DNA from: Amyelois transitella
Taxonomy: Eukaryota; Arthropoda; Insecta; Lepidoptera; Pyralidae
Assembly (NCBI RefSeq): GCF_032362555.1
Contig: NC_083509.1
Location: 11,307,001-11,371,000, forward strand
Length of the DNA: 64,000 nucleotides
Reading direction: 5' to 3'
Below, one piece after another: positions 43,509-55,100 of this stretch; positions within the stretch are counted from its first letter, which is position 1, and every line of letters begins with the position of its first letter. The notes beneath the pieces were generated by a model. That model searched no databases, had not been told where the DNA came from, and was given only the letters and a program-made list of their open reading frames with translations. The translations under genes and the position numbers were made by a program.

Positions 43509-45951
43509 TATGTAGTACATATGCCACTGGGGTAAGGATGTGGTATTCATTTCAATTGCTGATCAATTTTGCTTGCAAAAAATTCATCCTCTTTAGTATA
43601 TGAACATACAACTAACAAGTATGGGTGCTTCTATTATTGAAGTTCCCATTCTAAATTAATAATAAAAAGAAATAAAGTTTGTTACTTTGATTAAATGTTT
43701 GTTAGGCCTTATCTTTGGACATACAAAACTGATCATGAACATACATTCACTGTTAAAATAGTACATTATTATATTAGTCTTTTTGTGTTTTTATCTTCCT
43801 TCATTTACAATAATCTTGAGATTCCTTTTAAAATGTTACAGATGCTGAAGAGGAAAGAAAGAAGGAGGAAATGCTGAAAGTGGCTAAAAAGGAGTTGGAA
43901 GACTGGTACAAAACCCACGAGGAGCAAATAGCCAAAACTAAGGCGGCTAATAGGTAAATTCAACAAGCTAACTATATTTACCTAAGTACCTTAATTATGT
44001 GCATAAGATTTATTTCGAAAGAAAGCTTTTGGTAATTATCTATAAGATATCTTTAGGAGGGGAATGAGCAGTTGTCTGGTAGCATGTAATGTTTTTACAA
44101 TGGTAAAACATAACATTATTACATTTTTAGAAACCAGAATAATATATGAGACGATAGAAATTATATATAACATATTATTTGGAGTAAGTGAACCATTGTC
44201 GCAGAGGGTAAATGGATTTATATATTTTGTGGAGTATGAGGAGCCTTGATGTCGCAAAGAGTATTACTTTTTGCGAGATGATGAAGATTGCTATGAGGTC
44301 GGCATAGTCACACCAAGTGCAGAGCCTTTTTAAAGGAATAGAAAAAAGAAATACATTTTTAGAGTGCCTTCTTCCTTTGTATTATGCATCTAGATCATGT
44401 AGATTTGTATCATTAATTTTCTTACATGCTTATAAAACTAATTTTACACTATTTTCTTTTCAAACTCTCAGGGAATCTGCAAAGTGAGTATATTAGATTG
44501 TAAACGTGTTTCACTAACAAATTATGTTTTGTTATTTGTTGAGTCTTTTTCTGTTATTACCAGGGATTGTTTAGATCAGATTAATATTTTGTTCAATATT
44601 ATGTTTCAGTCTAAAATCGCATTTCAAGGTTTTTTATGGGATTAATATTTTCTACAATTATTTAGGTCATATAAATTTTGTAGTTGATTCAAAATCATGG
44701 AATGGTAATTAAACATATTTATTTTCGTTATACTTTACGAATAGTTCATTTTGATCAATAAAATTGTTATTTGTCCTAAAATTATGATTAATTGCGGTCA
44801 GTTTTGGATGGTTGAGGTTCTTTGTCTGATATAGATACACATAATATAAACACATATTTTAAACACATCACAATAAATTTCCACTTGTCATGAAATCACT
44901 ATTATCCCTACCTGGCGTTTGTTTCTTCCATTAGGAGAAGGATGACCCAAGGTTGATAAATAGATCTGGTCCACTATTCATTACATCATAAAACTTACAA
45001 AATCCATCACTTTAACTCATTTTGGTGGTAAATTAAAATAATAAACTTTCACTGAGGTTTTTAAGAATGTCATGTCAAATTCACTGGCACGGGCTAACCC
45101 ATCATATAATATAACACCATCACTCAGGAACGCTGAGCGAGCTTTGGCACGTGGTTCGGAAGGCAACGTGGAGGACGGGAACGAGTGGGCGCGAGTCGCC
45201 GAGTTGTGCGACTTCGGACCGAGGCGCGGGCGCGACGTCGCTCGTCTGAGATCCATCGTGTTGCAGCTGAAGCAGTCCGGAGTCCAACCTAAGCACCCAC
45301 CGCGCACTACCAAAGTGTATGTATTCTCAATCAGTTCGTTTCTGGCACATTCAGTATATTTTGTTTTTATAGATATCGAAAAATGCACTTAAAGGAATAG
45401 GTACACATTCATTTAGTGAAGCAGAGGCCAGATAGGAGTCACTTTATGCAAAACCTGATTTACCCATCCAGTTCCTGGTCTCTCTAAAGAAGTGAGGATG
45501 TAACCGGGACTTATGCCAGGACGAAGAAAAAGGATTCCTCTGTATGAGTTAGTAGTCTTAGCTAGCAGCCAATCCTAAATGTTACTGCAGCATGTAAAAT
45601 ATTACATAATATGCTGTTGTTATGTCCCAGGGCATTGAAGTCCAAAGCAGAGAGTATGATCTGGAATATGCTATGATGATAGTACCACTGTAATTGATAC
45701 AGTGGTACTAAGAAAAAAAATCTAAAAAGAATCTTAATTATTGAATTGTGGTCTTGCTGCCTTGATGAAAATTTGTCAGATTGTAAAATAAACAATGGTC
45801 AATAATTCCAAAGGTCAGGGATGATTTTTTTGTAAACTTCAACTATTCAAGCTGTTTATTTTAAAAAAATAAAAAAATTGTTTTCTTATTACAGAGCATA
45901 AATGAAGACTTTGGAAGGCAGTCGTTTCTCAGCCATTTGTGCAATGTCTGA
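42955..45951 (+). CDS. Clc: Clathrin light chain, with a 12-nt microexon
   Basis: This subunit coats the clathrin heavy-chain leg and regulates triskelion assembly in endocytosis. Exons are 42955-43126, 43260-43400, 43842-43953, microexon 44472-44483, 45128-45314 and 45895-45951: 226 residues with the microexon, 222 without. The N-terminus has the family block DPAAEFLAREQ, here VDPAAEFLAREQNTLAGLE. Exon 2 has REEPEKIRIWREEQKKRLEEK, the start of the heavy-chain-binding helix. Exon 5 has NEWARVAELCDFGPR, the conserved C-terminal block. The first donor is taken at 43127 (GTGGGA) because only that phase opens exon 2. The final junction is less certain: ending exon 5 at 45314 or 45320 both keep frame, and the terminal ~19 residues are unlike those of the family I remember. 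Confidence 0.9.
43434..43506 (+). repeat. LINE-A tail fused to a (TA)n microsatellite
   Basis: GTAGTCTCTGCCTATCCCTC is the LINE-A end, followed by about 19 TA units (43468-43505). It lies in Clc intron 2. Confidence 0.8.
44472..44483 (+). other. Clc: 12-nt microexon of clathrin light chain
   Basis: GGAATCTGCAAA is bounded by CTCTCAG and GTGAGT. It inserts ESAK between Arg and NAERA without changing frame. Confidence 0.65.
45417..45530 (+). repeat. Interspersed repeat D, copy 4
   Basis: Shares CCCATCCAGTTCCTGG and AGGATGTAACCGGGACTTAT with the copy at 5385. It lies in the last Clc intron. Confidence 0.5.
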
Positions 45952-46139
45952 AGTTAAATCATAAAACAAAAGATTATAAATAAGCATATAAAAATATAGC
46001 CTTGTTCAATATTGGAATGTACCCGCTACATCTATGGAAAGTTATTTATTAAATTGATTATTTTGTATTTAAATATTGTTAAATGCCTATTATTAAGACT
46101 AGTTCGAATTTTTGTTTTGTAATTTGAACATAGTATTAC

Positions 46140-46165
46140 AATAAATATCATTCCAAAATTTTATT
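46140..46165. terminator. Overlapping poly(A) signals of Clc (+) and PIG-A (-)
   Basis: AATAAA at 46140-46145 serves the plus-strand Clc transcript. TTTATT at 46160-46165 reads AATAAA on the minus strand and lies 30 bp beyond the PIG-A stop codon. Each cleavage site should fall 10-30 nt past its hexamer, so the two mature 3' ends should overlap. Confidence 0.6.
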
Positions 46166-46194
46166 TTTTTCTAATTTTCAATATAATGTCCTAG

Positions 46195-47622
46195 CTATAA
46201 TTGTAAATTCCTTGCTATGTCTATATTCTTCCGTTTATGAATCTTCTCTATGAGTTGTAACAACAAATACACCAAGCTTATGACTAGTAACCATGGCCAA
46301 ACGCCACAATTCAGGTAACTGCGTAGCTGCTGCCCTAACGGCTTATTTTTATTTCGTATTATCTTATTATACACCACTTCAGTTCTCCTCGTCACATCCA
46401 TCCAATTGTACATTGTTTTAACTTTTCTGTTGCACACAAAAGGACATAGCATTCTTCCAGCACTCAAATCTTGCATGGCTTGTTCAATACCTTCCACCAA
46501 ACTACCCACGTTTGGCTCTGTCAGGTAGATCATGTTGTCGGGCAACACTTCAGGAATACCGCCAACTTTAGTAGATACCACTTTCAAACCACAAGAAGCA
46601 GCCTCAACAATGGCCATGCAGTAAGCTTCTGTCAATGAAGTATTTAAGAAAATGTCACCTTTCACTAAAACATTCCTCACTTCAGAATGCTTGAGACTCC
46701 CAAGTAATGTGACACAGTGCTGAAAACCCATTCTTTCTCTAACCTCTTGTAAAAGCCACATCTTTGGACCATCCCCTCCAATAATAAATCTCAACTTGGG
46801 ATATCTGGGACACATTTCAGCAATAATTGCAGCCATCAAATCCACACCCTTCCTATAAACTAATCTTGACACAATGACTATTGTTATCACATTTGGGTCT
46901 CTTTGGCTTGGATCTGGAGTAAAATTATATGCATCAACTGCATTGGGAATTACCGAAACCTTATGAGCCTTCACTTTGGCTCTCATTACAGTATTCTCTT
47001 TACCAGTGTGTGAAACACATATACAATGGTCACATTCACACAAACACATCTGTAAATACTTGTTGGTCAATACTGCAGAGGTATCAGCAAATCCAAATAA
47101 GCTGTGGTCTGTGAAAACAGTTTTCAGACCCATTAGTTTACCTATAATTGACACTTCATGACCCATAACACTGAATGCAGAATGACCGTGAATTATTTCT
47201 ATACATTCTCGTATCAGAATGTATCTGACTAAAGCAACATGGGCTATCATGGTTGGAAGCACACATTGGGCGTACATCACCGTCACAGGTAAGTAGTAAA
47301 CTTTAAGCCCTCCAGTGAGGTAGCGAATGCCCACCCTCTCTCCGTACGAATGCGTGATCACTATAACTTTGTGCCCTCTTTTTATCAAACATTGCGAAAG
47401 GTTGTATATATGCTCTTCGACTCCGCCTGTGTTAGGGTAAAAAAAATCTGAAGCCATGCAGATAACATGGCGCTTTCGCGATTCCTGAAAACAATACACC
47501 AGCAAATTAGAATCAAATCAAATTCAAATAAGAAAATATTATCTTCAGTTACAAACAGTACAAAAGTATTATATCTTCAAAGTTAATATTTCTTATTTAG
47601 TTCATACCGTTTGGGCACTCAT
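46195..47622 (-). CDS. PIG-A: PIG-A, catalytic subunit of GPI GlcNAc-transferase
   Basis: PIG-A transfers GlcNAc from UDP-GlcNAc to phosphatidylinositol, the first step of GPI-anchor synthesis, on the cytoplasmic face of the ER. Exon 1 is tiny (47622-47608, MSAQT). Exon 2 (47484-46195) carries the rest, giving 434 residues. The frame shows the family N-terminus [19 protein letters not shown] and HGHSAFS, then [11 protein letters not shown], a GT4 glycosyltransferase fold with [15 protein letters not shown] and GDGPK, and the E-x7-E motif [15 protein letters not shown] near residue 305. A C-terminal hydrophobic helix ([17 protein letters not shown]) anchors it in the ER membrane. Nearly the whole protein lies in a single exon. 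It is divergent from Alkbh8 and convergent with Clc, whose stop is 244 bp away. Confidence 0.95.
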
Positions 47623-47877
47623 TTATTTTAAAAGAAGTTTACTAATGAATCATAAAAATGATATCGGACAACTTTATCAATAATTCAACATATTAATTTC
47701 TTAGAAATCGCACTTGGCACTCAAATCGGGAGATAAAATCAAAATTGTCAAAAAGTTGTTTTATTTTCACGACGTGACAAATAACTTTTGACGTGTTTCG
47801 ACGCTACTAAGGCTACAAATCTGTGACCATCAGAAGAATGTAAAAAAAAAGGCAAAGTCAAAAAGTGAGGTTAGTTG

Positions 47878-49000
47878 TAGGGATGTGACATTGCTGATAA
47901 AAAATCGATTTTTATATAATCGATTTATTTTTTAAGTATGAAAAATCGATTAACAAATAATCGATTTTTCTTAAGAAAATAATCGATTTTATTATATTGA
48001 TCGATTTTTTCCAAATTTTTCAATTTATGTCAAAATAAACGCCATATACATTATATCAATAGATTTATTCATTAAAAATAAACAACAGAATCAGTAAGTT
48101 CTTATACAGGGTGACATTTAATTTAACTGCATAAATTTAACTGTTAAGTGTACTCATCTAAAGGATATTTAAAAACGTAAAAAGAAAAAAATATCGGTTC
48201 ATATTTCAGAAAGTACGAAAAAAAATAAAAGTATCAAAATCCACGATCCTAAATACGTAATATCACCCCGGCCGGCGGAAAAGCGACGCGTAAGATTCAG
48301 AGGTCAATGACACAATGCATTCAGCTGAGCGATCTCGACAACTCTGTACTTTACTTGATCTTGATACTAGAAAAATAATTTATTTTTCAGACATTAATTT
48401 ACAAGTTTAGTTTTAAATTATTTTTGTAGTATTGGTCTTAATAAAGCGTGTGACGTAGTTTTTGAGGGTTTTTTAAATGTGAAAATTATGAAGTTTAATT
48501 TAAATAAAAATAGGCTCAAACGGCTCAGAAGCATGGGTATAGTCTATGTTTAAAAGGATGCAGTTGTTTTAAATGTCACCCGGTATAATCAACACAAATT
48601 AAAGTTTATAACAATCAAGTTTGAAAAATGAAGTTTCAGCAACGAATAATGAATAAAATATCAACTGAATGTCGGTAAAATACTGTTCATCGACTAATTC
48701 CATCTAGAGAATGTTTGATTAAATTAATCATCTAAACTGTTTTAAGAGCACAGAAAGAATGCACAGATGGCGTTAATGTAATATTATGGAGCTATGATAG
48801 TATTCTTTGGCAGTTCGCGTTCCGGGCTCAAAGCCAGAAGACAAAAACAATTTCGGAGTGCATTTATTGGATGATTATAAAAATCGATTTTTAATCGATT
48901 ATTAATTTTAAAAAAATCAAGTATAAAAATCGATTTTTACTTTAAAAAAAATCGATTTTAATCGATTTTTTCCATAATCGATTTTTTTTTCACATTCCTA
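47878..49000. mobile_element. hAT-type MITE (non-autonomous, 1123 bp)
   Basis: The ends TAGGGATGTG (47878) and CACATTCCTA (49000) are near-perfect terminal inverted repeats fitting the hAT rule TARNG. GTTAGTTG at 47870-47877 and 49001-49008 is an 8-bp target duplication, the hAT length. Both subterminal zones are packed with ATCGATTTTT and its complement (47903-48010 and 48880-48985). No transposase frame is present. It fills most of the interval between the PIG-A and Alkbh8 start codons. Confidence 0.88.
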
Positions 49001-49146
49001 GTTAGTTGTAAGTTTTTATCAAGTTTTTTTAATAGGTTATGTTTACACTTTTGTGTTCACCTACGTTTTGGTTGTGCTCATAATAAAGCACTAATTATTA
49101 TTATTTAGCAAGCAATCAAATTATACATAATATAGATTTTTACATT

Positions 49147-52100
49147 ATGGACCACAAGAAAATAGATCGAAAGAGGAAAAGATTTGCAGCTCGCTTAAAA
49201 AGTAGTAAGCAAATAACTTGTACTGATGTGCCTGGAGTTGTAAGTTTTCATAATATTTAGAATTAGCATCAAGGCTTAGCCTGAATCCGGCGGTGCTGCC
49301 TATGTATTTTTTTTACATTTACATCAAAAATTAAGCTCTTTCTCTCTTATGCTTTCAGAATGTAGTTCTATGCAATGCCGGTCAGGCAACTGGTTTTGAT
49401 AAAACCGCAGTCATGGGCCTCATCAAGAACTTATCAACCGATATTCCTATTCCTAAGTTTATTGCAGAGAAAGGAGAGTCATATTCATTTCTTATCTTCA
49501 ATAATTTAAATGATGCCCAGTTGTTTTTTGAAACATATAACGGCCAGTTGGATTTTGATGCTAGTGGCACTCCATTGTATATGAATTTTGTTGAGAGTGG
49601 TATGTATAAATTTTATATACATACAAATATATAGTCACATCTATATCCCTTGTGGGGTAGACAAAGCCAGCAGTCTTGAAAAGACCATAAAGTCAAATTC
49701 AGTGAGGCAAAAACAATAAATGGCTTTATAAGTTTTATATTGTAAGGTGAATGAAAAGATGCATTGAAAGTTTTAGTTTTCTTATGACAGATCTATCTTT
49801 TTATAATGCAATATTAAAAAATTAAGTCAGTCCTGTCCTGTCCAGTTCTAAAAATATTAATTATGGTAATAAATAAGGGTTAGAGTTTAATTTACCTAAG
49901 TCAATATAAGGATAACCCTAAGATATTTGCCAATTCTTTTAACTGCATGATGCTTTTATTGACATAATCAGTTCTACATTCATACATGTTTTTTAATGTA
50001 GACAATGTACATTCGTCCGCGATTTAGATTTAAGTTGTAAATTGACGTCCTATGAAAATGCTGCAGTGTAATTTGTTCCGCCGCTTCTTCCACACATGCG
50101 CTTTGGAAGCGGTAGTAGTTATAATTAGATTTATGTGACATCAATAAGTGATACCTTGTATCCAATTTTGAAAATATATTCTATTCTATTCATGCAAGTT
50201 ACCTTGATTTCAACCCCTAATTTTAAAAGCTACGTAGTCAGAAATAACCAATATCAGGATGAATATAAGACAAAAAACAAGCTGATATATGAGTGATCCC
50301 TTGGTATGATTCCAGCAGGTTTTGCATAAAAGCGAAGTAATCTATCCCTATAAATTTAATCATATTTACAATATTCTATATTAAACTTTAGACACATAAG
50401 AACAATGGGTTCTCCAAACAAGTATTTATACTCAAATAGATTATACTCAATGTGATACTGTTAGAAAGTTAAACAAGCTATTATTTATTTATATTATCCA
50501 CATTATTAATAAAAAAACAGGATTGGTATTTTAGTAATGAATAATTTAAAAAACTACTGGACTGATTTTCACGAAATTTAGCACTGATATATGTAGAATT
50601 GACCTTTGCGAGTCTCATAGGCAATTTATCTGAAATTTCCCGCAGGAGCAAGCATGCAAGCAAGTAAACTCAAAATATGATCATATTTCAGTTCCAAATA
50701 ATGAGATAATATGCTACCATGATGATCCCAAAGGTCTCACCATACTAGAAGACTTTATAACCTTGGAAGAAGAACAGATATTCCTCCAGCTCTTCGATTG
50801 GCCTGATGATGAAGACTCTATTAATTTAAAGAATCGTCAAGTGAAGCATTACGGATATGAGTTCCGATACGGCAGTAATGATGTTGATTTGAGTAGCCCG
50901 CTTGATGAGAGGATACCGAAAGAGTGTGACGCGTTGTTTAGTAGGCTAAAAGAGCGTGGGTTCGATTTTGGGGAGCCTGATCAGTTGACTGTCAACAAAT
51001 ACAAGCCTGGACAAGGTGAGGTACATTGAGATTGATTTTTTTATTTTCAACTAGAGGCCGCCCGCGACTTCGTCCGCATGGAAACCCTATCAATCCCGCG
51101 GGAACTCTGGGATAAAAAGTAGCCTATGTGTTATTCTGGCTCTTCAGCTACCTACATACCAAATTTCATGGTAATCGGTTCAGTAGTTTTTGCGTGAAAG
51201 AGTAACAAACATCCATACAAACTTTCGCCTTTATAATAGTAGTAGGATGTATGACCACTCTCTCTCATTCTTGTATGTTCAGTCCTATAGTATGAGGATA
51301 TATTGTCACTGATGCACTACAGAAAATATGAACTCTAGAATTGTAAGTACAGTGGGCCTAGGAGATATCTGGGCTTTAATAGGTGGTTGAGAAGTGGTAT
51401 ATCTATCTCTTGAGCTCACTGTACACCCAACAAAATATTCTTGCATACTATTAAGTTGGCAGATGATCACAGATCCTGTTATAAGTATTATGCAATATAA
51501 TACAGATGTTATTTGATCCCAAAGCACTCATTGAATTAGTAGAAAAATAAACATACGTGCCTATGGTTCCCGGCACCAAATAGAAAAAAGAATAGGACCA
51601 CTCCATCACTCTCCCATGGATGTCGTAAAAGGCGACTAAGGGGTAGGCTTATAAACTTGAAATTCTTTGTTTAGGCGATGGGCTAGCAACCCGTCACTAT
51701 TAGAATCTCAATTCTATCTTAAAGCCAAATAGCTGAACATGGCCTATCTGTCTTGACAAGATTGTTGGCTCTGTCTACCCCGCAAGGGATATAGACGTGA
51801 TTATATGTATGTATGTATGTATAAACATACTTGCGTAGGTATCCCGGCTCACGTGGACAGACATAGTCCATTTGGAGACACCATACTCTCTCTGTCTCTT
51901 GGTTCCGATGTGGTGATGGACTGGAGACATCACTCCGGGATAAGTGTACCCGTTCTGGTGAAGAGAAGGTCCATGCTTATCATGCAGGCTGAAGCTAGGT
52001 ATGTCTGACAATACAAATATCATCAGCTGTTGTTCTAATACAAAAAGTAATGACAGGAGAGAGGCACTTAGTGTAATATATTTTTTTCAAAAGCAGAGAC

Positions 52101-55100
52101 AACTATTTAATATTATTTTAAAATTACGATATTAAACATGGGTCGTATTGTACTTACTTATAAGCAGTGCCGTGTGGTTCCCGACACCAATAGAAAAAAG
52201 AATAGGACCACTCCATCTCTTTCCCATGGATGTCGTAAAAGGCGACTAAAGGATAGGCTTATAACATTATATATTATATTATATTATATTATAGCTTATA
52301 TATAAGTACTCGGGATTCTTCTTTTAGGGGTAGGCTAACAACCTGTCACGATTTTGAATTGAATATTATGTTCACATTTTCAGATATGACTGGCAACACA
52401 GCATACAGCCGAGAACACACGATCCCATCATCGAAACTAGAAAATTACAAAACGTGAACACTGAGAGTGACATCAAAGTTATCACCGATGATACATTAGC
52501 CCGGGAAACCAGAATATCTTTGACCTTCCGCTGGACTAGAACGGGGCCGTGTGAATGCGCCTTTACAAAGTTGTGCGATAGGGAGAATGAACAGCCCAAC
52601 GAAATTGATAATGAATTGGCAGCTAATTTAGAAGAATTACATGTTCATCAGGTGATTAATGTTAATTTTATACTTACACATACATATATATGGTCACGTC
52701 TATATCCCTTGCGGGGTAGACAGAGCCAATAGTCTTGAAAAGACTGATAGGCCACGTTCAGCTATTTGGCTTAATGATAGAATTGAGATTCAAATAGTGA
52801 TAGGTTGCTAGCCCATCGCCTAAAAAAAGAGTCCCAAGTTTGTAAGCCTATCCCTTTTACGACATCCATGGGAACGAGATGGAGTGGTATACTTAAACAC
52901 ATACATATTGTCACGTCTATATTTTTCACGCCATTAAGTATTTGCTAGACTTTTGGCCCGTAATAAAGGCGTTATTATGAGTAAGACTTATACTTAATAG
53001 CGCCTTTATCCCTTACGGGCGTAACTATATACTAACACTGTAAGTACCTACACAGGGTTCTTTGAATCTCAATTCTTTTCAGTCTTTGCTTTTCAGACTT
53101 TTGGCCCGTAAAGTACTTACATTAAGTATATAATTTGGTCCTATGGATCGTACGCACTTTAAGCACCAACATCTGTGGAGTTATTTTCAAGATATTAATT
53201 AAAAATGTAAGTATCTATACAAATATTATAAAGCTGAAGAGTTTGTTTGTTTGTTTGAACGCGCTAATCTTAGGAGCTACTGGTTCGAATTGAATTTTTT
53301 TTTGTGTTGAATAGACCATTTATCGGGGAAGGCTTTAGGCTATATAGGAAATATCATGCTGCAACTATAAGGAGCGAAGAAATAATGGAAAATTTGAAAA
53401 AAAAACCGAGGAGAATTATTCATCCTTGAGGGCTTCAATGATGCCCAAAATAACTATATCACGCGGACGAAGTCGCTGGCACAGCTGGTATATAATATGA
53501 CTGTAGTAGGTACAGAAAAATGTTTCATCACACATCCATGCTTTTTCAGGTGTACGAACAAATCGCAGGGCACTTCAGTACGACGAGACACAAGCCTTGG
53601 CCGAGGGTAGTTCAATTCATGCAGAACGTGCTCTCCGGAGCCGTGGTGGTAGACCTCGGAGCTGGCAACGGGAAGAACGTGTTGATAAGGAACGACATCA
53701 TGCAGGTAAGTTTTGTACATACATATAATCACGTCTATATCCCTTGCGGGGTAGACAGAGCCAACAGTCTTGTAAAGACTGATAGGCCACGTTCAGCTGT
53801 TTGGTTTAATGATAGAATTGAGATTCAAATAGTGACAGGTTGCTAGCCCATCGCCTAAAAAAGAATCCCGAGTATGTAAGCCTATCCCTTAGTCGCCTTT
53901 TACGACATCCATGGGAATGAGATGGAGTGGTCCCATTCTTTTTTGTATTGGTGCCGGGAACCACACGGCACGGTAAGTTTTATTTTGACAATATTTTCAA
54001 AATTTTATATTCTTATTACTAATTGAAAATAAAATATTCATAATTTTTGAACTTACACTAAATATTATTCATGTTACACATGTGGCAAGTGGAAAGAGGT
54101 AGTCTCTGCCTACCCCTCCGGGAAAGGCGTGATTTTATGTATGTATGTATGTATTATTCATGTTTTCAACTAAGAATTTGAGTATGTGGTGTTTACCTGA
54201 AATGGTTTGCACGTTTAGCAATTAAATTAACATATGTATTAGATTGTATATCATGTTTCAATGTAGCAAACAATGGTAGACCAAATAAATAAAATAAAGT
54301 TGCCGTGTGGTTGCCGGCACTCGAGAATATGACCACCCGATATCTTTCCCGTGGATGTCGTGTAAAGCGACTAAGGGCTAATGAACTTGGGATTCTTCTT
54401 GTTGGCGATGGACTAGCAACGTTTCATTATTTGTATTGTATGTTAGTAAAAGATGTAATCTCTGCCTACCCCTCTGGGATATTTTCTGTACGTATAGTAT
54501 GGGCTATCCGGAAGTGATGAAAGTATGAGACTAAAACTGACATACATACATCACGTCTATATTCCGTGCGGGGTAGACAGAGTGAACAGTCTAATAAAGA
54601 CTGAAAGGCTATGTTCAGGTGTCCATACACATGGCTTTATGATGGAATTGAGATTTAAATAGTAACAAGTTTCTATCCCATCACCTTCAAGTTTACAAGC
54701 CTATCCCTTAGTCGCTTTTTACGCAGTAATTTCAGTTATTACATACAATAAATAATAAAATGTGTACTATTTTAGATAGCGTGCGAACGCAGCAGTGGTC
54801 TCGTCTCAGAATGTAAGCTAGTTGCATGCAACATGTCGGCGGACAGCGTGAGACTCGACATGTTGCAAGCGCCGCTGCGTGACGGTTGCGCCGATGTGGC
54901 ACTGTGCATAGCCGTTATACATCACTTTAGTAGTCACGTGAGTCTTCTCCTATGCATGTATTTTTTTGTTTTCGGTAAGCTAAAAGAAAAAACCAGTTCG
55001 CTGGTTCATATCCGTCTTGAAGGACCAATAAGGAGAATTTTTGGAATTGAGATTCAAATAGTGATAGATTGCTAACCAAGTTTATGCGTCTATCCCTTAT

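Noticed and set aside
45017-45388. 123-codon minus-strand ORF
   Set aside because: It is antisense to clathrin light chain exon 5, whose frame matches the family.
52955-53020. Short inverted repeat GCCCGTAA...TTACGGGC
   Set aside because: It is imperfect and short, next to decayed SINE fragments, with no ends or duplication that would define an element.
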